Origin: Streptomyces rugosispiralis
GTDB taxonomy: Bacteria > Actinomycetota > Actinomycetes > Streptomycetales > Streptomycetaceae
Direction: 5' to 3'
DNA: 64,000 nucleotides
Assembly (NCBI RefSeq): GCF_024505145.1
Contig: NZ_JANIAA010000010.1
Span: 1-64,000 of the forward strand
In this document: positions 56,601 through 64,000 of the stretch, one piece after another
Layout of the letters: the number at the start of each line of letters is the position of its first letter
Position numbering within the stretch: position 1 is the stretch's first letter
The notes under the pieces: model-generated
Told to the model about the DNA's origin: nothing
Database searches by the model: none
The model's input: the letters and a program-made list of their open reading frames with translations, nothing else
Made by a program: the position numbers and the translations under genes

Positions 56601-57124
56601 AGGGACAGCCAGCGGGTACGCACCGCACGGGTGACGGTCTCGGGCACGCCCGTATCAGCGATGGCAGCGACGGTCCGTGTGACGTCGAGTTCCTGCTGGC
56701 GCCGGTCGGGGAAGCGCTGCCGCAGCGGCCGGAGGGACTTGCCGAGCCGGAGCTGCCCGGCGCCGAGAGTACTGCTGTCCGGGGCGCGAACTGCAACCGC
56801 TGGCGACAGGCCCGCGGGCGCCTGCGCGTCTTCGTCGGAACTGGGCTGCGCCGAGGCCAGAAGCGGGCGCGCGGACGGCTCCCCCATGGACTCCGCAGCG
56901 GCCGGCTCTGGCGCGGGCTCCGCAGTCTCGGCCTTCGACGCTTTCGGCCCGTCGTGGTGGGGCTCGCTGTGCCGCTCCGAGGTCGCAGCAGACACGCTGG
57001 TGGAGCGCGCCAGGGGCCCGGAGTCCCGAGGCAGCTTCCCGGCGAGCCACATGGCGTCGAGGAGTTCCTCGTGGGAGAGCTCCACCCCGCTCTCGGCCAG
57101 AACCTTCGTCACGCGCGAGATCAC
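53681..57124 (-). CDS. vWA - pseudokinase - TPR protein of a VMAP ternary conflict system (SAV_2336-type N-terminus)
   Basis: A 1147-residue protein. The start is taken as the GTG at 57124, four bases after the MoxR stop, because VISRVTKVLAESGVELSHEE is how SAV_2336-type proteins begin; an upstream GTG at 57160 adds 12 residues. Order: a short helical N-terminal domain; a Pro/Ala-rich linker; a von Willebrand A-type domain (about 170-340; LALVVDDGVSMVLWQRLAAD, then TLVLVVSDGVGEAWRD); a middle region; a kinase-like domain from about 590 whose catalytic loop reads LVHGSLAPRAVLVTDRDVRL instead of HRDLKPEN, so it is probably inactive; and C-terminal TPR repeats (ALGHSMTLNNLSNRLAGAGR and similar). 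Family knowledge: the vWA protein acts with a MoxR ATPase as an NTP-driven switch. It is the last gene of the four-gene operon. Confidence 0.8.
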   Translation of the reverse strand: MISRVTKVLAESGVELSHEELLDAMWLAGKLPRDSGPLARSTSVSAATSERHSEPHHDGPKASKAETAEPAPEPAAAESMGEPSARPLLASAQPSSDEDAQAPAGLSPAVAVRAPDSSTLGAGQLRLGKSLRPLRQRFPDRRQQELDVTRTVAAIADTGVPETVTRAVRTRWLSLALVVDDGVSMVLWQRLAADVRALMERAGAFRDVRVYGLDTRSGTPSLRTSPYHHRGRILTPEALCDPTGNTLVLVVSDGVGEAWRDGGMRRVTDRWGRCGPTAIIQALPSRLWASTGIGARRWQVTTHRRGGPTRDWHVTDPELPPDLVRFNSVPVPVLAPTPAAVADWAWLVASPGGTALLPLWDAGRPGSSRTVVDARDGDAAEAVLRFREAASAEAYRLAAHVAAVSPVTPPVMRLVQAALGSPTDLGHLMEVFLGGLMHGLDADGADRLPHHWRFDFTDDARSVLLSAVSPRELLRTAEAVTRRIEAAVGRAPVFPAWVGHPDGAAVIDDTGRSFAWLRDQVLTRLGIPSTDARPAVPVLDRTRAHEGETRDSIGAGDSVGFRDSAAARTDEVYDDAPGENQPAGWVELLPEDPVQLGRFRLRARSARGWPHLTMYLAEDEDGTVATVRAPAPLYSRDPETARALVRTEAECLTRMRGTGAPALLGVAAPTTGELPWVAARCVHRRGDDPSSPPAPNLRTILDEHEGTVPEELFLRIGLGLTEAVALAHARGLVHGSLAPRAVLVTDRDVRLIGWATATVDRVDSAHRDVLPLSDTYLEASDSGRSLTPQSDVYAVGALLLAFLSGQWSDPRADNSEQGPLTNPGIAPVLLRTLWRCLENDPARRPSAAFLVGAFAHASGGPAPGPTSVELVAEDVRRMRNAARQNMSTYGLEFARLLHTFSNQLASQGRREESLAAARESVEVNQELLSAEDDAYSMPFSADLAASLSNLSVRLGEAGRARESLDAVSEAERLYRELKRRDFGDFALGHSMTLNNLSNRLAGAGRHSEALQAIEEAVLIGRRRAELDTSAVGDDLARSLTNLGSRLGDLRRWGEARRAVAEAVQIYGALPSEEARRVWMDHAMSLNNLAVLLADAGDHDDALRLVNASFAVLDQNGGEGSRAALEIQERSRRIRSWLEDLAARARGQ

Positions 57125-57128
57125 GGCG

Positions 57129-58139
57129 TCACACGGCTCCGCCGAGACGGTGCAGGACACCCTGGAGGAGGGAAGCCGCGTCGAGGTTCACGCCGCCCTT
57201 GCGGAGGAAGACGGCGTTGAGCAGCTGATCGGTGGCCAGTTCGCCCTCGGCACGGCGTTCGAGAAACTCCCGCAGCAGATCGTCGGTGTCGTCCAGAGCG
57301 TCGGGACCGAGGTGCGCGGCGACGATCTCCCGAAGCCGCCGCTCGTTGGGCTCGGGGAGATCGAGGCGGACGCAGCGCCGCAGGAAGGCGGGCGGGAATT
57401 CCCGTTCGCCATTGCTGGTGATGACCACGACCGGGAACTCACTGCAGCGGACGCGCCCGCGCGTGACCGGGACGGTCTCATCCAGGTCGTCGGTCCGAAC
57501 GTGTACCGGTGCATGGCTCGCGGGCAGCCGGGTGAGTTCGGAGATGACGAACTCACCCTCCTCGAAGACGGTCAGCAGGTCGTTGGGTAGGTCGACGTCG
57601 CCCTTGTCCAGCTCGTCGATGAGCAGCACACGGGGGCGCTCCCGGGACACAAGCGCGTTACCCAGGGGGGCGAGTCGGATGTACTGGCCAATGTCCGGTT
57701 CTGTGCCGTCGGCGTCTCGCTGCAGGGTCGCCTCGCGCAGCCGGCCGACGGCGTCGTAGTGGTAAAGGGCGTCCTGAAGGGTTGAACGGCTGTTCACTGG
57801 CCACTGCAGGACGCAGCCGAGAGCGAGTTCGTGAGCGATGGCGTGGGCCAGCGAGGACTTGCCCGTGCCTGGCTGCCCGGTCACCAGGAGGGGCCGACGC
57901 AGGTGCAGCGCCGCGTTCACCACCTCCACCTCATCGGGGCCGATGAGGTAGGGCCGCGGGTAGGGAACCCGTTCGCCGGTCGTGGTCTCCTGTTGGTCGA
58001 ACCGGCGCCACGGGGGCGCGGTGGGGAACGACACCTCACGGCGCTCGCCGTCTCCGCGGAACAGCCACCAGTCGTCGCCTCCGCCGTTGGAGGACGAAAG
58101 CACAGGGCTTGTACCGGCCGGGGGTTCTGAGGTGGTCAT
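57129..58139 (-). CDS. MoxR-type AAA+ ATPase of the VMAP ternary system
   Basis: A 336-residue AAA+ ATPase. The ATG at 58139 overlaps the stop of the upstream gene by four bases (ATGA). After a loop of about 60 residues comes RPYLIGPDEVEVVNAALHL, Walker A LLVTGQPGTGKSSLAHAIAH, Walker B RVLLIDELDKGDVDLPNDLL, sensor 1 VVVITSNGEREFPPAFLRRC, and a lid helical bundle. MoxR ATPases remodel vWA-domain partners; here the partner is encoded directly downstream. All nucleotide-binding residues are present, so it should be active. Confidence 0.9.
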   Translation of the reverse strand: MTTSEPPAGTSPVLSSSNGGGDDWWLFRGDGERREVSFPTAPPWRRFDQQETTTGERVPYPRPYLIGPDEVEVVNAALHLRRPLLVTGQPGTGKSSLAHAIAHELALGCVLQWPVNSRSTLQDALYHYDAVGRLREATLQRDADGTEPDIGQYIRLAPLGNALVSRERPRVLLIDELDKGDVDLPNDLLTVFEEGEFVISELTRLPASHAPVHVRTDDLDETVPVTRGRVRCSEFPVVVITSNGEREFPPAFLRRCVRLDLPEPNERRLREIVAAHLGPDALDDTDDLLREFLERRAEGELATDQLLNAVFLRKGGVNLDAASLLQGVLHRLGGAV

Positions 58140-60298
58140 GACGCGCGCGATCCTCTCCAAGGGTCACTCAGTTGAAGCGACTCGGTCCGTGGGAGACTGC
58201 CTTCCGGTTCCCATGCGAGGGAGGGCCGGGCCCGCCGCTCCGCCGGGCAGGCCGCCGAGTCGCTCCGAAAATCCCGGACCCGCTCGGGAAGTCCCTCCAG
58301 GTCGCCGACGGGATCCAGAATCTCCAGTCTCCCTGCGTCCTCGTAGCCGTTGGCCTCACGGTCCCACAGCACGACCGGGACGCCCAAGGCGAGACAGGTC
58401 AGCAGCCACGACCGGCGCTCATGGGCGGGGCCGTGGAGGACCACCCGCGCGGTATCACGATGCTTGGTCTTCAGTAGATTCACGAGCTGCCTGGCGTCGC
58501 CGGACGCCCGGCCGGTGACGAGCACCGACGCGCGTCCGTTCTTCCACCGTCGTTCCTGGTCACCTTCGCGTTCCGGCCTCTGATCACTGAGTTCCGGGCA
58601 GCTCAGGGAGACACGGTAGTCCGCTCCGATCGGCCATGCCGGAACGATGTCGTCGAGCGATCCGGGCTCCCATTCGTCGACGGCCAAATCGAGCCCTGCC
58701 CGGTCGACCACGACGGTCACCCACGGCACATGGTCGCCCTGCCCCGGCTCCTGGGTCGCGGTGAAGACCGCCTCGCTGAGGCTGCTCGCCACCTCTCGCG
58801 GGGTCTTGGGCTCCGACTCCGTCTCTTTGAGCACTCGGTGAGAACCGTCGTCGCGGACGAGCAGAATCCGGACCCGGTACCGGTCGTCCCCCGCGGCGGG
58901 GTCGTGTGCCAGCTCCATCACGACCCGCGACACCAGCGACGCCGCGCGCTTCGCCCACCGGGCGGCGTCTGCACGCCGCTCGACCAAGGCCCCGGCGTGG
59001 ATGCCGAGCCGCCGGGCGGTCGTCCCCGACCACGCGCGCAGGTCGTCGCCCAGCCCGTCGCCTGCGGCCGCCGCCACGTACTCGACGAGCCGCAGCAGCG
59101 CCGGCACCGGCGGGGCGCCCTCGGGGCCGCTCACACCGTCAGACAGATCCTCCAAGCCCTCGACTACGCCGCAAACGTCGTTCTCGCCGAGCTGCGGACG
59201 GGTGAGGATCTCCGGAAGAACGAGGTATCGCAGCGCCTCACTGGCTGTTCGGGGTAGCAGCGCTGGCTGCTTCTCGCAGACCCTGCGCAGCAGGCCGATC
59301 AGGGCGTCGTACTCATTCACGGAGAGCAACGACCCGCAGTCGAGTGCCCTGGCCCACGAGAACAGATGGGTCAGAGCGGCGCGGGCCGTCCCCTGTGCGC
59401 TGCTCGCGAGGGCTTCGCCGAGCGACGCGAGCGCCCGCGGATGCGCCATGAGGAGTGCCACGAGGTCGGCCACAGTGGGCTCATAGCCCTTGGCCTCGTA
59501 ACCCAGTTCGCGCGCTAGGGCCCGGGCGTGATCGACACGAACGCCGGGGTACGAGAACAACGGCGCGATCAGCTTCTCCAGTTCGCGCTCGGCGGGCGTG
59601 CGCTCGGCGGCGGGACCGGCCTCGGGCAGGGACGCGCCGATCGCACTCAGCTCGGGAAACCGACCGGTTTGCTCCTCGATGTGGGACACGAAGTCGCCGT
59701 CCCCGGCGAAGGAGGACACCGGCAGGGCGATCAGCCGGCGGGCTCCGTAGGCTTGGTCCTCCTCGGTCACGACGCCGACGAGGTGGCCGCCGCAGAAGAT
59801 CGCCGCCCCCGATGCCCCGCCCCAGGCGTTCCCACCGTCGGTGCGGGCGGTGGGCGCCGGTCCCTGGTCGAGGACGTAGCGGTCCTTGCCTCCGGAGAGG
59901 ATCGGCAGGATGCCGCGCAAGTGCTCCGGCGCCCGGGTCTCCCCTTTGGCAGCCCAGGGGTAACCGAGGCCCTCGTACGGCAGCGGCGCGGTGCCCACGG
60001 GGCAGCCCCAGCAAACGGAGCCGGGCGGATCAATCTTGCGGTCAATTCGCAGCAGCGCGACGTCCAGTCCGTCCGGGTGGGTCCAGAGCAGTTCCGCGTC
60101 CGTACGCGTCGTCTCGCCGTCGAGGTGGTGGCCTACGCGTACGGTGATGATCGGCCACAGCGCTCCCGTGCCGCGGTCCTCCAGCACATGGCGGGCGGTC
60201 AGCACGAGCTGCGGGGAGATCAGATAGCCGGAGCCGATGGTGAAGCGCCCCTCACCGATGCCTCCGCTGCGGATCAGCGCCAGTCTGCGCGGATCCAC
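58136..60298 (-). CDS. VMAP protein with trypsin-like protease effector
   Basis: A 720-residue protein. The N-terminal trypsin-like serine protease domain (about 10-215) keeps the triad: His37 in VLTARHVLED, Asp79 in DGLDVALLRI, Ser163 in NAWGGASGAAIF. It has no signal peptide, so it is cytoplasmic. The middle is helical (about 235-440; FSYPGVRVDHARALARELGY, EALRYLVLPEILTRPQLGEN). The C-terminal part (about 470-700) fits the VMAP-C region that links effectors to the vWA-MoxR switch (YRVRILLVRDDGSHRVLKET, VPWVTVVVDRAGLDLAVDEW, GVPVVLWDREANGYED). The GTG start lies one base after the Trypco2 stop. Family knowledge: in these ternary systems an activated VMAP unleashes its effector, here proteolysis, probably causing cell dormancy or death on infection. 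The trigger is unknown. Confidence 0.85.
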   Translation of the reverse strand: MDPRRLALIRSGGIGEGRFTIGSGYLISPQLVLTARHVLEDRGTGALWPIITVRVGHHLDGETTRTDAELLWTHPDGLDVALLRIDRKIDPPGSVCWGCPVGTAPLPYEGLGYPWAAKGETRAPEHLRGILPILSGGKDRYVLDQGPAPTARTDGGNAWGGASGAAIFCGGHLVGVVTEEDQAYGARRLIALPVSSFAGDGDFVSHIEEQTGRFPELSAIGASLPEAGPAAERTPAERELEKLIAPLFSYPGVRVDHARALARELGYEAKGYEPTVADLVALLMAHPRALASLGEALASSAQGTARAALTHLFSWARALDCGSLLSVNEYDALIGLLRRVCEKQPALLPRTASEALRYLVLPEILTRPQLGENDVCGVVEGLEDLSDGVSGPEGAPPVPALLRLVEYVAAAAGDGLGDDLRAWSGTTARRLGIHAGALVERRADAARWAKRAASLVSRVVMELAHDPAAGDDRYRVRILLVRDDGSHRVLKETESEPKTPREVASSLSEAVFTATQEPGQGDHVPWVTVVVDRAGLDLAVDEWEPGSLDDIVPAWPIGADYRVSLSCPELSDQRPEREGDQERRWKNGRASVLVTGRASGDARQLVNLLKTKHRDTARVVLHGPAHERRSWLLTCLALGVPVVLWDREANGYEDAGRLEILDPVGDLEGLPERVRDFRSDSAACPAERRARPSLAWEPEGSLPRTESLQLSDPWRGSRAS

Positions 60299-60299
60299 G

Positions 60300-60614
60300 T
60301 CACTCCTCGTCCAGCGACCCGAACTCGTCGTCGCCGATCTCGGGGCGCGCGCCGTCGAGGGCCCGGTCCTTGACCGACAGCTTCAGCACCAGCTTGTGGG
60401 TACGGATGGTGGATTGCTCGCCCCCCGCGCCGACGGCAACCACGCCGAAGGAAAGCTTGCCGTCTCCCTTGGCGGACTTGCGCAGTTCGAGCTGCAGCTC
60501 CAGCTCCGCCTCTTCGACGCCGAAGGCGAACTGCTGGTTGGCGCCAAGCCGCTGCGCCCCGTACAGCTCTTGGCGCAGCTCCTCGATGGCTGCGGCAAGA
60601 CCGATAGTCGACAC
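60300..60614 (-). CDS. Trypco2-family small protein
   Basis: A 104-residue acidic protein, first gene of the VMAP operon. It starts with a helix (STIGLAAAIEELRQELYGAQ), followed by a beta-rich part (FAFGVEEAELELQLELRKSA, LSFGVVAVG, STIRTHKLVLKLSVKDR) and an acidic tail. This matches Trypco2 (trypsin-co-occurring domain 2), a family known for its linkage to trypsin-like proteases in conflict systems, as here. The GTG start at 60614 is preceded by a GA-rich GGGACGAAG. It may be the protease substrate or its inhibitor; neither can be decided from sequence. Confidence 0.8.
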   Translation of the reverse strand: MSTIGLAAAIEELRQELYGAQRLGANQQFAFGVEEAELELQLELRKSAKGDGKLSFGVVAVGAGGEQSTIRTHKLVLKLSVKDRALDGARPEIGDDEFGSLDEE

Positions 60615-60735
60615 CTTCGTCCCGCCCCCGGTTCAAGACAGTCAGAAAACAGTACGTTGCCGGTACGGTACAACGCTGGCGAGCCACCGCAAACTCGGTC
60701 ATGGACAATGACCTGTGGAAGGAGTCGTCCACCGC

Positions 60736-62304
60736 ATGCCACCGCGCGAGAAGAAGTCCACCGAGCAGGAGGAAACGTTGAGCTCCTCCACCCCCGAGGA
60801 GATCCAGGCGATCCTCTGGAAAGCAGCCGACAAGCTGCGCGGCTCCGTCGACTCCGCCCAGTATAAGGAGTTCGTGCTCGGGCTGATCTTCCTGAAGTAC
60901 GTCTCCGACGCGTTCGACGAACACCGGAACAAGCTCGCCAAGGAGCTTGCCGAGGACGGCGTCTCGGACGACCGGATCGTTGACTGCCTGGAGGACCGCG
61001 ACGAGTACACCGGCGCCCACATCTTCTGGGTACCGGAGACCGCCCGCTGGTCGTGGATCGCCGCGAACGCCAAGAGCCAGGGCGTGGGCAAGCTCCTCGA
61101 CGAGGCGATGGACGCGGTCATGCGGGAGAACGCGGCGCTGACCGGCGTCCTCCCCGTGATCTTCAACCGCGACAACGTCGACCAGAAGCGCCTGGCTGAA
61201 CTCGTCGACCTCATCAGCGATGCCCGCTTTGGTGGCAATGAGGAGAAGCCGGCGCAGGACGTGCTGAGCGAGGTATACGAGTACTTCCTTGTCAATTTTG
61301 CGCGGGCGGAGGGCAAGCAGGGTGGTGAGTTCTACACGCCGCAGTCGGTGGTCCGGCTGATCGTGGAGATCCTGGAGCCGTACAACGGGCGCGTGTACGA
61401 CCCGGCGTGCGGCTCGGGCGGTATGTTCGTCCAGGCGAGCAAGTTCATCGAAACGCACAGGGGTCGCGGCCACAATCCTGACATCGCGGTCTACGGCCAG
61501 GAGATCAACCAGCGCACCTGGCGACTGGCCAAAATGAACCTCGCTATCCACGGCATCGACGGCAATCTGGCAGGCCGTTGGGGCGACACTTTGACCGACG
61601 ACATGCACCCGGACCTCAAGGCCGACTTCGTCATGGCCAACCCACCGTTCAACATCAGTGACTGGGCACGAGACGAGAGCGACGTCCGCTGGCGGTACGG
61701 GGTCCCCCCGAGGAACAACGCCAACTTCGCGTGGCTCCAGCACGCCGTGTCGAAACTAGCCGACCGCGGGACGGCCGCCATCGTCCTCGCCAACAGCTCG
61801 CACTCCTCGCCCAGAATCGAGGCCGAGATCCGCCGGGCGATGGTGGAAGCGGACCTGGTCGCCTGCATGGTTGCACTGCCACCCCAACTCTTCCGGACGA
61901 CCCAGATCCCGGTCTGCCTGTGGCTCCTGACTAAAGACAAGTCCCCCCAGGGCGCGAAACGCCTGGACGATCGGCGCGGCAAAACCCTCTTCATCGACGC
62001 CCACGGAATGGGCGAGATGGTTGGCCGAACCGAGCGGGCTCTGACAGAAGCTGACCTCACGAAAATCGCCGACACGTACCACGCCTGGCGAGGCACGGCA
62101 TCGGCGAGGGAAGCAAACCTGTCCTACCAAGACGAGTCCGGCTTCTGCTTCTCGGCGGACATGGCGACTGTGCGCGAGCATGCGTACGCGCTGGCCCCGG
62201 CACGTTATGTCGACACCGGTCCTCCGGTCGCCCTGGAGCCACCAGAGGTCCCGCGGAGCGGTCCCGCCGCCCTGATGAAGGACCTGTACGCAATCTTCGG
62301 CTGA
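60736..62304 (+). CDS. hsdM: Type I restriction-modification DNA methyltransferase subunit
   Basis: A 522-residue N6-adenine methyltransferase. The N-terminal HsdM_N domain (SSTPEEIQAILWKAADKLRG, then QYKEFVLGLIFLKYVSDAFD) is followed by the catalytic domain: GGEFYTPQSVVRLIVEILE, SAM motif I VYDPACGSGGMFVQA, and catalytic motif IV DFVMANPPFNISDW. The ATG at 60736 is preferred over the GTG at 60715 because GGAAGGAG lies between them. The gene is divergent from the VMAP operon with a shared 121-base promoter region. Family knowledge: HsdM needs HsdS for specificity and HsdR for cleavage; neither is present downstream in this window, where degraded DNA and an IS begin. It may therefore be an orphan or may be supplied elsewhere. 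Confidence 0.9.
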   Translation: MPPREKKSTEQEETLSSSTPEEIQAILWKAADKLRGSVDSAQYKEFVLGLIFLKYVSDAFDEHRNKLAKELAEDGVSDDRIVDCLEDRDEYTGAHIFWVPETARWSWIAANAKSQGVGKLLDEAMDAVMRENAALTGVLPVIFNRDNVDQKRLAELVDLISDARFGGNEEKPAQDVLSEVYEYFLVNFARAEGKQGGEFYTPQSVVRLIVEILEPYNGRVYDPACGSGGMFVQASKFIETHRGRGHNPDIAVYGQEINQRTWRLAKMNLAIHGIDGNLAGRWGDTLTDDMHPDLKADFVMANPPFNISDWARDESDVRWRYGVPPRNNANFAWLQHAVSKLADRGTAAIVLANSSHSSPRIEAEIRRAMVEADLVACMVALPPQLFRTTQIPVCLWLLTKDKSPQGAKRLDDRRGKTLFIDAHGMGEMVGRTERALTEADLTKIADTYHAWRGTASAREANLSYQDESGFCFSADMATVREHAYALAPARYVDTGPPVALEPPEVPRSGPAALMKDLYAIFG

Positions 62305-62769
62305 GAACCGTCAGCGAGAGAGCCCCCACTGGGCGTGGCGCTTGAGGCGGGTGAAGCGAGATCCCTGGTCGCACGCCGGTCAGCGTCGGTGGACTCATGA
62401 CAGTGCCAAGCGCTTGGTGGGGCAGCGGGTGGACCGGCCGGTCGCTGGAAAAGGTGCAGGCCGTCACCGATCTGCCCCAGGATGAGGAAGTCGCCACCAG
62501 GGTCACGTCGGATCAGCTGCGACTGCCGACCGTCGGGCGGGGAGCCATGCAGGACGACACGACCCGGATACTGGTCAACCGGGCTCAGTTCGACCACTCC
62601 GAGCAGACCCGGGACCGGATGCGGGAACGCACGCCGGCCGTGAGGAAGATCGAGCACTGCCCTTGCCGGAAATCTCATCCGCCCTGGTGGGGGCAGGTTC
62701 ATCTGGTTTCCCGAAATCTGGCCGCGGTCGCTTGAGCTGACACTCTCGCGCAGCTGCTGTCAGCGCGTC
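62305..62769. other. Degraded DNA after hsdM
   Basis: A 112-codon plus-strand frame from 62397 (MTVPSAWWGSGWTGRSLEKV) is open and lies where hsdS would be expected, but it shows no target-recognition-domain pattern that I recognise. I treat it as unassigned, possibly a remnant of hsdS or of an IS. Confidence 0.35.
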
Positions 62770-62779
62770 ATGATTCGCG

Positions 62780-63420
62780 ATGCTGCGCCTGCTGCCGATG
62801 AGCGACCAGGACAAGGACGCGGAGATCCACGCTCTGCGCCACCAAATCACCGTGCTCCAACGCCAACTTGCCAAGTACAAGATCCGGTTCATGCCAAGCG
62901 ATCGGGCGTTCCTGGCGGCGCTGCTGCATCGGCTGCCGCTGCACGTGCTGCGAAGGTTACGGCTGCTCGTCCGCCCGGACACGGTGCTGCGTTGGCACCG
63001 CGACCTCGTCGCACGCCGCCATGCCGTCTCCTGCCGGCCCAAACACCCGGGACGACTACACACCGTGCGCTCCATCCGCACCCTGGTGTACCGACGCCTG
63101 CACGGCGAATTGCTCGTGCTGGGGGTCAGGGTGGGCGCGTTGACCGTCTGGGAGATCCTAAAGGAGGCAGGCATCGAGCCTGTGCCCGAGCGGAACTCCA
63201 GTACCTGGGCCACCTTCCTTCGCACTCAGGCTGATGCCCTGCTGCCCTGTCGGGAGCACGGATGTACGTGCTCGTGGTGATCGAACACGGCAGTCGCCGG
63301 ATCCGCATCCTGGGCAGCGCAAGCGACGAAGAACCTCGTCATGGGCCTCGAAGACCTGGGCTGCCGCGCACGGTTCATGATGTTGAAGCGTCACGCCCCT
63401 CTGCGCGCGGCGTGCACGGT
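62780..63420 (+). pseudogene. rve-type transposase with internal deletions
   Basis: Same kind of transposase as at 28281 but from a different subgroup. It has SDQDKDAEIHALRHQITVLQ, RFMPSDRAFLAALLHRLP, RPDTVLRWHRDLVARRH, then a jump to YRRLHGELLVLGVRVGALTV, NSSTWATFLRTQADALL, another jump to YVLVVIEHGSRRIRILG, and a final in-phase scrap ATKNLVMGLEDLGCRARFM before it dissolves. At least three small deletions have removed the catalytic aspartates, so it is dead. Confidence 0.75.
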
Positions 63421-63605
63421 CTCGCTGCCCGACGGTCGCACGGCTTGGCGTTAATCAGAGCATCTTCCAGACAGGACCCCGGTGTTGAGGGCCGAGCGCG
63501 TGTGGGTGGGGACACACTCCGCACGGAATCGCATCTTCGGGAACCTACTGCTATCTAGGGTTGAGGCAGTTCGCTGGGTGGGATTGGAGCATCCCGCCCA
63601 GCGAC

Positions 63606-64000
63606 CTATGTGGGTGGGGGTGTGTTTTGGGCGAGGCGGAAGCGGTGGCCTTCTGCGGTGTCGCCGAAGTCGCGTTCGTCGTCGTCACGGAAGCGTGTGT
63701 AGAACCACTCGGGTACTCGGGTGGTGTCCAGGCGGGTGCGGAGAACGCTGTCCTGCACGTCCCGCGCGACGTTCCGTAGGCGGTGCCATTCGTCGTCGGG
63801 GACGGGGCCGGGGCGTCCGTTGTGTAGCTCGGTGTTGACGACCTTGGTGAGTCGGTCGCGTTCGTCGGCCACCTTGCGTTGGCCGGACCAGATCTCGTAG
63901 GCGATCTGGTAGGCCGCCAGGGACGGGACAAAGAAGCTGAGGAGGGTGTCGCCCAGAGTGGCGTCCGCGACCACCAGACCGGCGACGAGGCCGATGGTGG
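63606..64000 (-). CDS. Probable S-4TM pore-forming effector, C-terminal part (runs off window)
   Basis: The frame is open to the last base on the minus strand, so the N-terminus lies beyond the window. Visible: a hydrophobic stretch TIGLVAGLVVADATLGDTLL, then SFFVPSLAAYQIAYEIW (membrane segments), a cytoplasmic helical part (SGQRKVADERDRLTKVVNTE), and the C-terminal VARDVQDSVLRTRLDTTRVP followed by EWFYTRFRDDDERDFGDTA. The arrangement of paired TM helices followed by an I/LR-x-P-x-WFY-x-R motif matches S-4TM effectors, which are predicted membrane-disrupting partners in nucleotide-signalling defence systems. The sensor gene, if any, would be outside this window. Confidence 0.65.
   Translation of the reverse strand, partial: TIGLVAGLVVADATLGDTLLSFFVPSLAAYQIAYEIWSGQRKVADERDRLTKVVNTELHNGRPGPVPDDEWHRLRNVARDVQDSVLRTRLDTTRVPEWFYTRFRDDDERDFGDTAEGHRFRLAQNTPPPT

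Noticed and set aside
60620..60735. Promoter boxes in the divergent VMAP/hsdM interval
   Set aside because: GTACGTTGCCGGTACGGTAC looks partly palindromic, but I could not define -35/-10 pairs for either direction with confidence.
1..64000. CRISPR array
   Set aside because: I saw no series of regularly spaced identical repeats; the repeats found are the HINT duplication, IS ends and att scars.

Overview
The window is high-GC actinobacterial DNA and is most likely from a Streptomyces chromosome. The signs are many GTG/TTG starts, stop-start overlaps of the ATGA/GTGA type, hairpin terminators without long T runs, and families typical of that genus: LamG/Rhs secreted proteins, SAV_2336-type vWA proteins, Trypco2, and ISL3, IS110 and IS701 elements. 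It is dominated by accessory, defence and mobile DNA.

Layout. 1-3767: end of a secreted LamG-glycerophosphodiesterase and a GT4 glycosyltransferase, a cell-envelope pair. 4454-5822: tyrosine integrase 1 followed by the 3' half of a tRNA-Pro gene with its terminator, an attachment scar. 5.9-19.4 kb: a polymorphic-toxin locus. It holds a LamG partner, a 2337-residue Rhs protein with a HINT domain and a GIY-YIG-like toxin tip, a DUF4259-type immunity gene, and downstream a silent second toxin tip with its own immunity gene, interleaved with integrase and transposase scraps. 19.9-22.6 kb: a decayed zinc-ribbon/TPR gene, two hypotheticals and a lipoprotein. 22.7-28.2 kb: an ISL3-family element carrying two large tyrosine recombinases. 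28.2-29.4 kb: a second IS with an amber stop. 30.1-39.6 kb: a PIN-like gene and a Wadjet-type jetABCD operon, with jetC frameshifted. 40.5 kb: truncated integrase 2. 41.5-46.1 kb: a NO VEIN-like GHKL ATPase with a C-terminal DUF3883, interrupted by four apparent indels. 46.9-49.9 kb: mcrBC. 50.3-51.7 kb: IS110. 52.1-53.6 kb: integrase 3, frameshifted and running into a second tRNA-Pro scar. 53.7-60.6 kb: a four-gene vWA-MoxR-VMAP-Trypco2 operon. 60.7-62.3 kb: hsdM without hsdS or hsdR. 62.8-63.4 kb: a degraded IS. 63.6 kb to the end: the C-terminus of a probable S-4TM pore-forming effector.

How it fits together. The two tRNA-Pro scars lie in the same orientation about 47.7 kb apart. They plausibly mark attL and attR of one defence island holding the Rhs, Wadjet, DUF3883-ATPase and McrBC modules. 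All three integrases look disabled, so the island appears stranded. Just outside the right scar, the VMAP ternary system, HsdM and S-4TM gene continue the defence cluster. Many of the frameshifts are single-base changes, several in or beside G/C runs, so sequencing error must be excluded before these genes are called dead.
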